Shown here piece after piece: positions 42,713 to 51,514 of a stretch of 64,000 nucleotides of DNA (position 1 is its first letter; each line of letters begins with the position of its first letter). A model generated the notes under the pieces. It was not told where the DNA came from and ran no database searches. It worked only from the letters and a program-made list of their open reading frames with translations. Made by a program: the position numbers and the translations under genes. Origin of the DNA: Chryseobacterium viscerum (lineage in GTDB: Bacteria; Bacteroidota; Bacteroidia; Flavobacteriales; Weeksellaceae); contig NZ_JAPDFT010000001.1 of the NCBI RefSeq assembly GCF_025949665.1, positions 2,542,001 through 2,606,000 of the forward strand, read 5' to 3'.

Positions 42713-44023
42713 TTAAAGTGTTCCTGTAGATTTCAAAAGGTTGTAGTACTGATACAAAACATTGATTTCTGCATTGGCATAATCAAGTTCTGACTGTAGT
42801 TTCTGGTTCTGAGCATCAATCATTTCTGCCTGCACAGCCAATTGATTCAGATATTTGGCCTCCGTAATCTTGTAGTTTTCTTCCGCCAGTCTTTTGGAGT
42901 CATTCAGAATATTCGCCTGCTGAATTGCTTCCTGATATTTTGTATAGGCTGCATTCACTCCCATATCTACATTCTGCTGTACCAGAGTCATGGCATCATT
43001 CGCCTGATTCTTTTGCAGCTCACCTAATTTTACTTTTTCTTTTGTTTTATAAAGCATGTCTATATTATAACTCAAAGAAACCCCGGTCTGCCAGCCTCCT
43101 GAGTACATATCCAAAACAGGATTTCTTGTCGTAATAGGTCTTTGGAGTGTATATCCTCCAAATCCAGCTAATGTAGGTGCATTATCCGTTTTGATAATCT
43201 CAATATTCTTATCTGCTACCGCAATATTTTTTTGAGCTGATTTCAATAATGGATTGCTTTCATGGGCAAGATCTGTATAATACTCCATGCCTATTCCGGA
43301 TTCTTTATTCTCTAAACTTTCTGTAGGAACGATCTCCGTGTCAGAAGATAACCCTAAAGCAATATTCAGGTTATAATTAAGAATTTTCTTATTGTTGGTA
43401 AGAGTAAGAATTCCCTGATCCAGGTTCTTAATGGCCAATTCTCCACGAATCACTTCATTTCGGGTTACCATTCCCTGCTGGTAGAATTTCTGAATGTTTT
43501 TAAGACGTTCCTGAGCCAGTTTTTTATTATTCTGAAATACCTCTTCCTGATTGATAATTTTATAGACATCCAGATAGTTGGAAATCACTAAAAACTTCAC
43601 ATCCTGCTTATTTTTCTCTAAATCCAGTTCCGAAAGCTGCTCACGAAGCCCCGCCATTTCAATAGATTTATTCACCAATCCTCCTTTGAAGATTAACTGT
43701 GTTGCCTGCACCGCGTACGAACTTCCGTAATGCGGCATTGGAACATTGGTAGAGTTTGAAAAGTCTTTATCGATAGCTACCGCATCTCCTAAATAAAACT
43801 GGCTTGTAGAAGCCGTGATCGTAGGAAGTTTCTGAAGCTTAACAACATTTGTATTTTGTTTTGCAATACCAATGTTCTGTGCAGAAACCTTGAGCTGCTG
43901 GTGATTTTGAACAGCGAGTTCCGCCACCTCACCTGCGGTCATCTGCTTGATCTGTTGGGAAAAAAACAGCGCAGGAAAAGCTGCTATCAGTACAGATAGT
44001 GCTGTTTTTATTTTCTTTGTCAT
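42713..44023 (-). CDS. TolC-family outer-membrane efflux channel
   Basis: 436 residues with a signal peptide (ending ALFFSQQ). The two repeated OEP halves are visible from the long amphipathic helices with Gln/Asn/Ala-rich composition and the second-repeat signature YTKYQEAIQQANILNDSKRLAEENYKI. It supplies the outer channel of the exporter encoded by the two following genes. A complete promoter with an inverted repeat lies just upstream, after the araC stop. Confidence 0.94.
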   Translation of the reverse strand: MTKKIKTALSVLIAAFPALFFSQQIKQMTAGEVAELAVQNHQQLKVSAQNIGIAKQNTNVVKLQKLPTITASTSQFYLGDAVAIDKDFSNSTNVPMPHYGSSYAVQATQLIFKGGLVNKSIEMAGLREQLSELDLEKNKQDVKFLVISNYLDVYKIINQEEVFQNNKKLAQERLKNIQKFYQQGMVTRNEVIRGELAIKNLDQGILTLTNNKKILNYNLNIALGLSSDTEIVPTESLENKESGIGMEYYTDLAHESNPLLKSAQKNIAVADKNIEIIKTDNAPTLAGFGGYTLQRPITTRNPVLDMYSGGWQTGVSLSYNIDMLYKTKEKVKLGELQKNQANDAMTLVQQNVDMGVNAAYTKYQEAIQQANILNDSKRLAEENYKITEAKYLNQLAVQAEMIDAQNQKLQSELDYANAEINVLYQYYNLLKSTGTL

Positions 44024-44043
44024 TTTACCTTGTTTTACAGATG

Positions 44044-44082
44044 CAAAGTTAGGTCAATAACAAAATCAATCAAATGTTTGAT
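44044..44082 (-). promoter_or_regulatory. Efflux operon promoter with inverted repeat at -33
   Basis: Minus-strand TTG (44071-44073), 19-bp spacer, TAACTTTG (44044-44051), about 15 nt of leader before the tolC-like ATG. The perfect palindrome ATCAAATGTTTGAT (44069-44082) covers the -33 box, so a bound regulator would block or recruit polymerase. Confidence 0.75.
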
Positions 44083-44112
44083 TTTTGGAAAAAGATGTTC
44101 AAATGTAAGATT

Positions 44113-44958
44113 TTAATTTTCAAACTGATGCCTGTACTGGGAGGGGCTTACTTCCAGATGCTTCTTAAAAAAGTGAGAAAACGAGTATTGATCACTGAAT
44201 CCGAGAATAGAGGAAACCTCTGAAACCGGTTTATTGGAGGAGTTTAAGAGTACTTTTGCTTCATTGATCACAATTAAAGCGATGATTTGGCTTGCAGACT
44301 TTCCTGTAATGGTCTTTACCACAGAAGACAGATGTCTGGTTGTAATTGACTGCCGTTCGGCATAAAACTCAACGGTTCTTTGTGTAAGATGATGTTCTGC
44401 AATATCAGTAAGAAATACAAATACAATTTCTTCCTGTCTGGACATCTGATTCATAGAACTGTTATCCTCTTTGGAAATGATTCCTGCCATCTGATAGCAG
44501 AAAACAGAGAAAAGATGCTCTACCATTTCTTTCTTGTAAAGCATTTCTGTTTCAGAATCCAGGATATACTTCAGGAAATTGACGCTTTTCCAGACGACTT
44601 CCATTTCGTCCTCGGGAAAAGGAACCCCCTTATTCATCTGCTGCCTGAAATAACGATAGGTAATGAGGCGGTTAAATTTCAATGACAAAGCTGAAATAAA
44701 TTCTCTTTTATAGGAAACCATCCTCGACTGAAAATCATCAGTCACTCCCACCACTTCATAAATGGTCTGTGGATCAGTTACCATAAACATATTAGCAGAA
44801 ACTTCCAGATCACTGAAATGCTGGCGAAGTTTTATAGTTCCTGATTTAATAAATATAAAAGCTGGGTTATCGGGACGAAACGGTTTACCCACAGCTATTC
44901 GCTCGAAAATATTACGTTCCGTGAAAATATCAACTCCAAATTTTTCTAGGGCAGACAT
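44113..44958 (-). CDS. AraC-family transcriptional regulator
   Basis: 281 residues. The N-terminal ligand-sensing domain (about 1-170) has a cupin-like start. The C-terminal double helix-turn-helix (about 183-281) carries the AraC signature GFSDQYSFSHFFKKHLEVSPSQYR. It lies 89 bp upstream of the tolC-emrA-emrB operon on the same strand and probably controls it. No terminator separates them, so some read-through is possible. Its start codon is 4 nt from a -7 box. Confidence 0.93.
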   Translation of the reverse strand: MSALEKFGVDIFTERNIFERIAVGKPFRPDNPAFIFIKSGTIKLRQHFSDLEVSANMFMVTDPQTIYEVVGVTDDFQSRMVSYKREFISALSLKFNRLITYRYFRQQMNKGVPFPEDEMEVVWKSVNFLKYILDSETEMLYKKEMVEHLFSVFCYQMAGIISKEDNSSMNQMSRQEEIVFVFLTDIAEHHLTQRTVEFYAERQSITTRHLSSVVKTITGKSASQIIALIVINEAKVLLNSSNKPVSEVSSILGFSDQYSFSHFFKKHLEVSPSQYRHQFEN

Positions 44959-44962
44959 AAGG

Positions 44963-44993
44963 CAAATGTAAGCAATCTTACCAGTGATTACAA
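44963..44993 (-). promoter_or_regulatory. Promoter of araC-type regulator
   Basis: Minus-strand TTG (44991-44993), 20-bp spacer, TACATTTG (44963-44970), 4 nt before the ATG: a complete promoter that predicts a leaderless message. Confidence 0.7.
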
Positions 44994-45032
44994 AATTTTA
45001 TTATTTTAGCATCAATCCAATTTCCCTTCAGT

Positions 45033-45506
45033 ATGAGAAAGGTTGATCTATTATTTGCCGAATACAGTAAAAGCCATAGAAATGCGGCCAACAAGTTCAT
45101 TCGCTGGATTTGTGTGCCTTTAATTTTCTGGTCAATTCTAGGCTTTGCTTCCCTGATTCCCTCCCCTCATTTCTGTGCTTCTTATTTTGGATGTGTCAGT
45201 ATCATAAGCCTTATTATGATTATTCTGATCACCCTGTTCTATATAAGACTGTCTTTTTTGATCTCACTTATAATGATCATAATAATGCTTGTCATGGAGC
45301 ATTTTATCTATCTGACCAATATCAGTTTCGGAAGGCAATCATGGATGGTTTATTTTTCTGTATTCATTATCACCTGGATTTTCCAGTTGATAGGCCATAA
45401 AATAGAAGGACAAAAGCCTACTTTTCTCAAAGATCTTAAGTTTCTTCTGATAGGACCTATCTGGTTATTAGGCTTTATTCTGAAAAAAATCGGAATCAAA
45501 TATTAA
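45033..45506 (+). CDS. DUF962/Mpo1-like membrane protein
   Basis: 157 residues with four hydrophobic segments. The start (YSKSHRNAANKFIRWICVP) and end (QLIGHKIEGQKPTFLKDLKFLLIGPIWLL) are the conserved ends of the DUF962/YGL010w family. Yeast Mpo1 is an Fe-dependent dioxygenase acting on 2-hydroxy fatty acids, with histidines as metal ligands (here in SHRN and IGHKIE). A similar lipid role is possible. The stop overlaps the stop of the convergent DUF2891 gene by a few bases. Confidence 0.85.
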   Translation: MRKVDLLFAEYSKSHRNAANKFIRWICVPLIFWSILGFASLIPSPHFCASYFGCVSIISLIMIILITLFYIRLSFLISLIMIIIMLVMEHFIYLTNISFGRQSWMVYFSVFIITWIFQLIGHKIEGQKPTFLKDLKFLLIGPIWLLGFILKKIGIKY

Positions 45507-46570
45507 TCTTCCAAAGCATACACGGCAAAACTTGCCAGCCAGTGGTCTCCACCATAATTTCCTTGGAAAAGCAGTGGCAACCCATTATTTAGAAATACAT
45601 CTGCCGTTTTCCTGAATTCTTTTTTCAGTGGATGGCTGGCGGGAAGTGCGTTTGAAATTCCTTTCATACACCATGCTTTTGAAAAGGATAATCCCACAAG
45701 GTGAACGGTCTGATAATCGCTTAGATCACTTACCACAGGAATTTTTTCAACATTTTCCAGGCTTCTTTTTTCGTAGAAAGCATTCAGCCACTGTACAAAT
45801 TCTTTTTGAGGAAGAACTCTGCGCATAAGATCTGCAATTTCAAGACTTGGCGAAAAGAAATCTGATCCGTCAGGCTCAAGATAAGCAGGTGTTTTCTGTT
45901 CTTTTAAAAAGAAGTATTTAGCCTTTTCCATCAGCTGGTTTTCAAACTCCTTATCTTTATTTGCCCTAGCCCAGTCTATGGCAAAAGACATTGCAAATGC
46001 CGTATTAGGGTGAACTCCAGTTCTGTTGGGATAGGTTTGTTTGGGAAGATATGTTTTCCAGGACTTCAGAATCTGGTCGGTTAACGGTTTCAGGTTTTTG
46101 TGCCATATTTTAGCTTTCGGATGATCCCAGTTTGTCAGCTCTTCATCGAGCTTTAAGATCCACGCCCAACCATAGGTTCTTTCAAAAGTTCCGGTTAACT
46201 GATATTTTGTAAAATAATCTGCTTCTGTCTGCAGCTTTTCTTTCTGAAATGATTCATCCAGAATTTTTTCAATGTCTTTGGCATTAGACAGATTTGGTTT
46301 TGTTTTTAAAAGTCTTGTCAGCATCCAATGTCCATGAACAGAGCTATGCCAGTCGAAACAGCCATAAAAACTAGGGTGAAGATCTTTGGGAGTCAAAGGA
46401 ACTTCTCCTGCATTGTTGATGATATGGGCCGTTTTATTCGGATATTCCTGATTGATACAATGAAGTGGTTTATCAGATAATTTCATCGCCATCTCGTCTG
46501 TAAGTTTCGGAACTTCCTGGGCATACATCAAAAATGGAGAAAACACAAATGCTAAAAGACTTTTTTTCAT
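45503..46570 (-). CDS. DUF2891-family secreted protein
   Basis: 355 residues with a signal peptide ending MYAQ. The motif HPSFYGCFDWHSSVHGHW (about 65-82) is characteristic of DUF2891, whose fold resembles alpha/alpha barrels of glycosidases and related enzymes. Further conserved parts are EPDGSDFFSPSLEIADLMRRVL and GGDHWLASFAVYAL at the end. Activity is not established to my knowledge. Convergent overlap with the DUF962 gene leaves no room for a terminator between them. Confidence 0.85.
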   Translation of the reverse strand: MKKSLLAFVFSPFLMYAQEVPKLTDEMAMKLSDKPLHCINQEYPNKTAHIINNAGEVPLTPKDLHPSFYGCFDWHSSVHGHWMLTRLLKTKPNLSNAKDIEKILDESFQKEKLQTEADYFTKYQLTGTFERTYGWAWILKLDEELTNWDHPKAKIWHKNLKPLTDQILKSWKTYLPKQTYPNRTGVHPNTAFAMSFAIDWARANKDKEFENQLMEKAKYFFLKEQKTPAYLEPDGSDFFSPSLEIADLMRRVLPQKEFVQWLNAFYEKRSLENVEKIPVVSDLSDYQTVHLVGLSFSKAWCMKGISNALPASHPLKKEFRKTADVFLNNGLPLLFQGNYGGDHWLASFAVYALED

Positions 46571-46754
46571 GAATTAAAAATAGAAATAATTTACTGTTTC
46601 AACAATTTTCAGGACCTATTTTGAGTTCGTTCTCTTCATTTTTTTGCTTTTCAATATGTATTTTGATCTTTTGTTTAAAAATTTTAAATAAATCTGAAAC
46701 ATAGTCACTTTTAAGCACGCTTTTTGATTATATCCATGAAAAACTAATTAACCC

Positions 46755-47648
46755 ATGAAAAAAATTATTTTTCTATTATCAGGTCTTATCCTGATCAACT
46801 GCAGCAAATCTGGTGGTGAAAAACAGGAAGTGAAAGCCGACCTGATGGAAGTTCTGACCGAAGATAAAGCACCTTCTGCAGCAGCAGCACCTATACCTCC
46901 ATCATTTTCTGTTTCCGAAAAACTTCTTCCTGATGAAAATGGAACAAACAAAGAAGCTTATAAATCAAAGAAAACAGATACGATCTCCAAAAAAATCATC
47001 AAAAAAGGAGATATGAAGATTCAGGTAGGTGATATTAAAAAAACTCAGAATCAGGTCAATGAGATCATCAAGAAAAACAATGCTTACATCCAGAAAGAAG
47101 AGTTCCAGAATACGGATATGGATGATAACCTTACTTTGATTATCCGTGTACCCCATAAAAATTTTGATGCATTAATTAATTCTTTTTCAGATGGTGTAGG
47201 AACCGTTTTGTCTAAAAACATTTCATCTAATGACGTCACAGAAGAATATACCGATATAGCCATAAAGCTTGCCAACAAAAAAATATATCTTGAAAAATAC
47301 CGTGATATGCTTAAAAAGGCTGCTACCACGAAGGATATGTTAGAAATCCAGGAAAATATCCGTGAGCTGGAAGATGAGATCGACATTGCTGAAGGCAGTC
47401 TTCGTTTTATTGATGACCGTGTAAATTACAGTACTCTGAATTTAAACTTATATAAAGAAAAAGTAAGAAGCTCAACTACCTCAAAAATTGGATTTGGAAG
47501 CCGGTTTGTAGATTCTTTGACTGAGGGTTGGAACAGTTTTGTAAGTTTTCTGTTGGGAATGGTTTCATTATGGCCGTTCTTCTTGCTCATTCCTGTTATT
47601 ATCGTTCTTTGGAGGAAATGGAAATCAAAGAAAAAGATTCAAAATTAA
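46755..47648 (+). CDS. DUF4349-domain lipoprotein with C-terminal membrane helix
   Basis: 297 residues. Lipobox ILINC with Cys16. A low-complexity linker (to about 75) leads to the DUF4349 domain (about 78-285): IKKGDMKIQVGDIKKTQNQV, IRVPHKNFDALI and a coiled-coil RDMLKKAATTKDMLEIQENIRE. A transmembrane helix near the end (SLWPFFLLIPVIIVLW) is followed by a basic tail. Having both a lipid anchor and a membrane helix suggests it spans the periplasmic face of the inner membrane. Function unknown. Single gene with a strong terminator. Confidence 0.85.
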   Translation: MKKIIFLLSGLILINCSKSGGEKQEVKADLMEVLTEDKAPSAAAAPIPPSFSVSEKLLPDENGTNKEAYKSKKTDTISKKIIKKGDMKIQVGDIKKTQNQVNEIIKKNNAYIQKEEFQNTDMDDNLTLIIRVPHKNFDALINSFSDGVGTVLSKNISSNDVTEEYTDIAIKLANKKIYLEKYRDMLKKAATTKDMLEIQENIRELEDEIDIAEGSLRFIDDRVNYSTLNLNLYKEKVRSSTTSKIGFGSRFVDSLTEGWNSFVSFLLGMVSLWPFFLLIPVIIVLWRKWKSKKKIQN

Positions 47649-47654
47649 CTTATT

Positions 47655-47688
47655 AAAAATCCGGGCATCTTCGATGCCCGGATTTTTA
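47655..47688. terminator. Strong bidirectional terminator
   Basis: Perfect 15-bp stem AAAAATCCGGGCATC/GATGCCCGGATTTTT with loop TTC. The 170 bp to the next stop codon contain nothing else recognisable. Confidence 0.95.
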
Positions 47689-47860
47689 CTGCATTATCAA
47701 CAATTTATACTGTTTCCAGTAAGCTGTTAAAAACAATAATAATGCAATAGCCATGTTAAGGGCTGTTAAATATTTTCTAAGCGAAAGGTTACATTGTAAA
47801 AAGACAAAATGATCCGTTACAAGCAGCTTTTTACTATCATTTTTATTTTACCATATATTA

Positions 47861-48559
47861 CTATTTCCCAAGCACAAACACTGCAGGTATTTTATGAAGT
47901 TCCGGCTTCTGCTTCTGCCAGTCTTTTATAGATTTTGTCTTAATGAATTCATGCTCCGGATCATTGATATTGGCAGCAATACACAATTTGGTATTAGGTG
48001 ATAAAAACTTGCACAAATCTTCAAAAAGCTGATTGTTTCTATATGGGGTTTCCATGAAAATCTGTGAATATCCTGTTTTCTGAACAAGGTTTTCAAGATT
48101 CGTGATGTGTTTCTTTTTCTCTCCTTTATCAATAGGAAGATAACCATGGAAGGTAAATTCCTGTCCATTGAATCCGCTGGAAATCAAAGCAAGTATAATG
48201 GATGAAGGTCCTGAAATAGGGATTACTCTGATGTTTTTCTCATGACACCATTTCACAATCAGGTTTCCGGGATCTGCAATACAAGGCAATCCTGCTTCTG
48301 ACAGCAATCCGAAGTCCTGCCCTTTCAGCATCAGTTCTTGAGCTTCTTTGATATCTGCGTTTTCTGTGTATTTATCTAATAAAAATAACTTCAGATCAGC
48401 CTGTTTTTTTCCAGGAGCAAAAAATTTAACAACCTTTCTTGCTGTTTTTTCATTTTCCACAAAGAAATAGTCTGTCTGCATGATATAATCCTTCAAAACA
48501 GGTGAAAAGTGGTTGATAGAAGTATTTTCTGATAAGTAAGCAGGGAGTAAAAAAAGCAT
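47861..48559 (-). CDS. RsmI-like tetrapyrrole-methylase-fold methyltransferase
   Basis: 232 residues. The segment SEAGLPCIADPG (about 91-102) and PISGPSSIILALISSGFNG (about 117-135) are typical of RsmI, which 2'-O-methylates C1402 of 16S rRNA, and FHGYLPIDKGEKKK matches the RsmI substrate region. It lacks the C-terminal extension of E. coli RsmI and its N-terminus (MLFLLPAYLSENT) is unlike canonical RsmI, so it may be a paralogue with another RNA target. Confidence 0.8.
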   Translation of the reverse strand: MLFLLPAYLSENTSINHFSPVLKDYIMQTDYFFVENEKTARKVVKFFAPGKKQADLKLFLLDKYTENADIKEAQELMLKGQDFGLLSEAGLPCIADPGNLIVKWCHEKNIRVIPISGPSSIILALISSGFNGQEFTFHGYLPIDKGEKKKHITNLENLVQKTGYSQIFMETPYRNNQLFEDLCKFLSPNTKLCIAANINDPEHEFIKTKSIKDWQKQKPELHKIPAVFVLGK

Positions 48560-48625
48560 TGTATTATTTTTTTAGTTCTTTCGTTAAGTTATGGTTGCGG
48601 GAAATATTTTGTATTTTCATGCTTA

Positions 48626-49075
48626 TCATTTTGATATTTGGTTCTTAATAGCATTACATCCTCTATCCAGAAGCTGAAAGACCTTTTCAAAATCGCTCAT
48701 ATCTCCCCAATAAGGGTCCGGAACTTCAGCATTTTTATGATCTCCCAATACTTCCAGAAACAAAGATACTTTCTGTCGTTCTTCTTCATTCCTGGTTTTA
48801 GAAACCACGTCTTCAAATACATCAATATCCATGCAGTAGATCTTATCAAAGGTTTCAAAATCTTTTCTGGTAATAGGTCTTGATCTCTGTTCTGAGATAT
48901 CAATATTATGGTTAGCGGCAGTTTTAATGGCTCTTTTGTCTGGATGCTCTCCTTCATGCATTGAAATGGTTCCTGCTGAGTCTATCACAAAATTTTCCGG
49001 TACTTTTGCTTTCATAATCCCCTCTGCCAGCGGACTTCTGCATATATTCCCCAGACAAACCATTAATATTTTCAT
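48626..49075 (-). CDS. Low-molecular-weight protein-tyrosine phosphatase
   Basis: 149 residues from the ATG at 49075. An upstream in-frame ATG (49150) would add 25 residues but lies before the -7 box and is not conserved family sequence. The P-loop CLGNICRS holds nucleophile C7 and R13, and the general acid is D120 in DPYWGD. It removes phosphate from tyrosine (or arginine) in cytosolic or capsule-related proteins. No tyrosine kinase or polysaccharide genes are adjacent. Located 100 bp from the dnaA stop on the same strand. Confidence 0.93.
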   Translation of the reverse strand: MKILMVCLGNICRSPLAEGIMKAKVPENFVIDSAGTISMHEGEHPDKRAIKTAANHNIDISEQRSRPITRKDFETFDKIYCMDIDVFEDVVSKTRNEEERQKVSLFLEVLGDHKNAEVPDPYWGDMSDFEKVFQLLDRGCNAIKNQISK

Positions 49076-49110
49076 ATTCTGTTTATTTAAAAAAGAGTCT
49101 TTTGTCCCAA

Positions 49111-49118
49111 CAAAACTA
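49111..49118 (-). promoter_or_regulatory. -7 element of phosphatase gene
   Basis: Minus-strand TAGTTTTG fits TAnnTTTG. It lies downstream of the ATG at 49150 and 35 bp upstream of the ATG at 49075, which favours the shorter protein. Confidence 0.55.
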
Positions 49119-49175
49119 AATAAAAAATGAAGAATAAAACTATCCTTCATTTCAATTTATTTTTGTTCAGCAATA

Positions 49176-50630
49176 CTATTGCTTGATTCTTTCTGTAAGG
49201 TCTTTTACGTACTTCTTGATTTCTTTGTCAATTTTCGATACATCTTTGATAGTATCACATGCATACATTACTGTAGAGTGGTCTTTACCTCCCATTTCTT
49301 CGCCAATTTTAGTAAATGTAGAATTGGTGAATTCTTTAGAGAAGTACATAGCAAGCTGTCTTGGCAATGCAATCTCTCTTTTTCTTGTTTTTGACAGCAA
49401 TTGTTCTTTTTTGATTCCAAAATAATCACATACTACTTCCTGGATGTAAGGAATGTTGATGATCTTTTTCTGGTTGGCGGCAATCCTGTTGATAGTCTCC
49501 TTAAGCAATTCAAGACTAAGATCTCTTTTGTATACTGTAGAGTAAGCGATTACAGAGTTAATTACTCCGATAAGTTCTCTTACATTGGTTTTCGTTTCCA
49601 CAGCAAGGAAATCAAGCATATCTCCAGGGAGAACAATTCCGTCTCTGCTTAGTTTATCTTCAATGATTTGTCTTCTTGTGGATAGATCCGGAGATTTGAT
49701 TTCTGCAGAAAGCCCCCATTTGAAACGGGAAACAATTCTGTCCTGAATATCCATAATATCGGCAGGAGCTTTATCTGATGTAAGGATAATCTGTTTTCCA
49801 TTCTGATGCAGATGATCAAAAATATGGAAGAAACTATCCTGTGTTGCTGATTTTCCGGATAAGAACTGAATATCATCAATAATCAGTACATCCACCATTT
49901 GGTAGAAATTTGCAAATTCTGTCTGCTTGTGTGCTTTGGCAGCAGAGATAAACTGCTGGATAAACTTTTCAGAAGACAAATAAAGAACTACTTTATCTGG
50001 AAACTGGTTTTTTACTTCAAGGCCTACAGCTTGTCCTAAGTGGGTTTTTCCAACTCCGTAACCTCCATATAAGAATAACGGGTTGAAGGCTGTTGCTCCA
50101 GGTCTTTTGGCAATAGATCTGGCTACAGTGGCTGCAAATTTATTACTTTCTCCTTCTACATAACTATCAAATGAATAGTCTGGTTTCAGGTTAGAGTCTA
50201 TATTTACTTTTCTAATTCCAGGAACTACAAAAGGGTTCACAATATTAGCAGAGAATCCTTGTGGCATTGTTTCCTGTGTTTTTGGAGTAGGAACGCTTTG
50301 TCCCTTGATGTTCATGGTAACTGGTTTTTCTTCACCTTTTGGTCTGTTTTCCATCACAGAATACCATAATTTCACTCCTTTTCCAATATTTTTCTTCAGG
50401 GCAGCAGAAAGTAAGGACAGATAATTATCCTCTATATATTCCTTGTAAAAATCACTCGGTACGATCAACGTAAGGTTGTTTGCTACTAATGAAAGCGGCT
50501 GAACCTTATCGAATAACATATCGAAAGATTTTTCAAGTTTTTTCAGGTCAGAATTGTCTTCAGCTGCGTTCAGGTTATCACGCATAAACTGAAGGCATTT
50601 CTGCCATATCATCATTAAATTGTCATCCAT
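49176..50630 (-). CDS. dnaA: Chromosomal replication initiator DnaA
   Basis: 484 residues. Domain I (1-90), variable domain II, AAA+ domain III with Walker A GGYGVGKTH and Walker B VLIIDDIQF, and domain IV helix-turn-helix with the DnaA signature KIGEEMGGKDHSTVMYACDTI. It opens oriC and loads the helicase. I found no cluster of TTATCCACA-like DnaA boxes next to the gene, so the origin is probably elsewhere. It is divergent from a thioesterase gene with about 130 bp between the starts. Confidence 0.98.
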   Translation of the reverse strand: MDDNLMMIWQKCLQFMRDNLNAAEDNSDLKKLEKSFDMLFDKVQPLSLVANNLTLIVPSDFYKEYIEDNYLSLLSAALKKNIGKGVKLWYSVMENRPKGEEKPVTMNIKGQSVPTPKTQETMPQGFSANIVNPFVVPGIRKVNIDSNLKPDYSFDSYVEGESNKFAATVARSIAKRPGATAFNPLFLYGGYGVGKTHLGQAVGLEVKNQFPDKVVLYLSSEKFIQQFISAAKAHKQTEFANFYQMVDVLIIDDIQFLSGKSATQDSFFHIFDHLHQNGKQIILTSDKAPADIMDIQDRIVSRFKWGLSAEIKSPDLSTRRQIIEDKLSRDGIVLPGDMLDFLAVETKTNVRELIGVINSVIAYSTVYKRDLSLELLKETINRIAANQKKIINIPYIQEVVCDYFGIKKEQLLSKTRKREIALPRQLAMYFSKEFTNSTFTKIGEEMGGKDHSTVMYACDTIKDVSKIDKEIKKYVKDLTERIKQ

Positions 50631-50712
50631 TTTTTATGCCCCGATTATTCTTTGTTTGTACTGTGTTTAGAAGGAAGACAAAGGTCCAATTTTTTCTTTT
50701 CAAAAAAAAATA

Positions 50713-50744
50713 TTGCAGGTATTGATTATTTAAAAATATATTTG
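50713..50744 (+). promoter_or_regulatory. Promoter of thioesterase gene
   Basis: TTG (50713-50715), 21-bp spacer, TATATTTG (50737-50744). The transcript should start near 50749, after the first in-frame ATG, so the ATG at 50767 is the better start. Confidence 0.6.
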
Positions 50745-50766
50745 TATGTATAATTTAGCACCTAAA

Positions 50767-51183
50767 ATGATACACACAACACACTCAATACGAGTACGTT
50801 ACGCAGAAACAGATCCTATGAAATACGTATACTACGGCAACTATGCAACGTACTTCGAAGTGGGGAGAGTTGAGCTCTTCAGAAGCATAGGAATTTCATA
50901 CGATGAAATTGAAAACCAAGGAATTTGGCTCCCTGTTTCGGACTATAAAATTAAGTATATCCGACCAGCTTTATATGATCAAAAATTAGAAATTCATACT
51001 TATGTTAAAAAAATACCTGGAGTAAGGATCGAATTTGAATATGAAATTTACAATGAAGAGCATATTAAAATAACAGAAGCTTCCACTACTCTATTCTTTC
51101 TGGATGCGAAAACCAATAAGATCATCAAGTGTCCCGATTTTCTGATGGAAATGATAGAGAAGAATTGGGAGGAGATCAGGTAA
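50767..51183 (+). CDS. YbgC-type acyl-CoA thioesterase (hotdog fold)
   Basis: 138 residues from MIHTTHSI. An ATG seven codons upstream lies before the predicted transcription start. The 4HBT/YbgC active-site sequence YAETDPMKYVYYGNYATYFE (about 12-31) carries the catalytic aspartate (D16) and the YGNY turn. It hydrolyses acyl-CoA or acyl-ACP thioesters; YbgC homologues are linked to the Tol-Pal system in other bacteria, but no tol genes are here. Followed by a repeat-rich gap of 330 bp. Confidence 0.92.
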   Translation: MIHTTHSIRVRYAETDPMKYVYYGNYATYFEVGRVELFRSIGISYDEIENQGIWLPVSDYKIKYIRPALYDQKLEIHTYVKKIPGVRIEFEYEIYNEEHIKITEASTTLFFLDAKTNKIIKCPDFLMEMIEKNWEEIR

Positions 51184-51514
51184 TAGGGATTAGGTTGCAG
51201 GGATTAGGTAAATTTTCTGTGAAGTAGTGATCAAAGTTTGTAAAGGTCAATAGTGAATTTTGCTTCGCAAGTGAAGAGTGAATTTTTTAATGAAGCCAAA
51301 ATATTTATCTCCAACTATCAACCAACTAAATAAACCAGCAACCAAACAACAAGCAACAAGCAACAAAATAAACCAGCAACAATAACCCGCACCACAGAAC
51401 CCAAAACAAAACAACTCCACAACATTAAACTTTAAACATCGAACTTTGAATCTTATTTATGAATTAATTCGCACCTTTGTACCTTTATTTTAATCATCCC
51501 TTATATATTATATT
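51184..51514. other. Repeat-rich gene-free stretch
   Basis: No reading frame is supported. It has GGGATTAGG units (51186-51210), a copy of the GTTGCTGG-type repeat (51313-51404), and AT-rich units AACTTTAAAC/GAACTTTGAA (51425-51450). A CACCTTTG (near -7 match) at 51472-51479 may drive pheA. Confidence 0.6.
51313..51404. repeat. CCAGCAAC-type dispersed repeat, second copy
   Basis: Bases 51318-51344 are the exact reverse complement of 36319-36345. The downstream part AACCAGCAACAATAACCCGC matches that locus with one change. A shorter relative sits at about 3672-3700. Confidence 0.75.

Noticed and set aside
50631-50766. oriC beside dnaA
   Set aside because: No cluster of DnaA boxes (TTATCCACA or close variants) on either strand in the flanking gaps.
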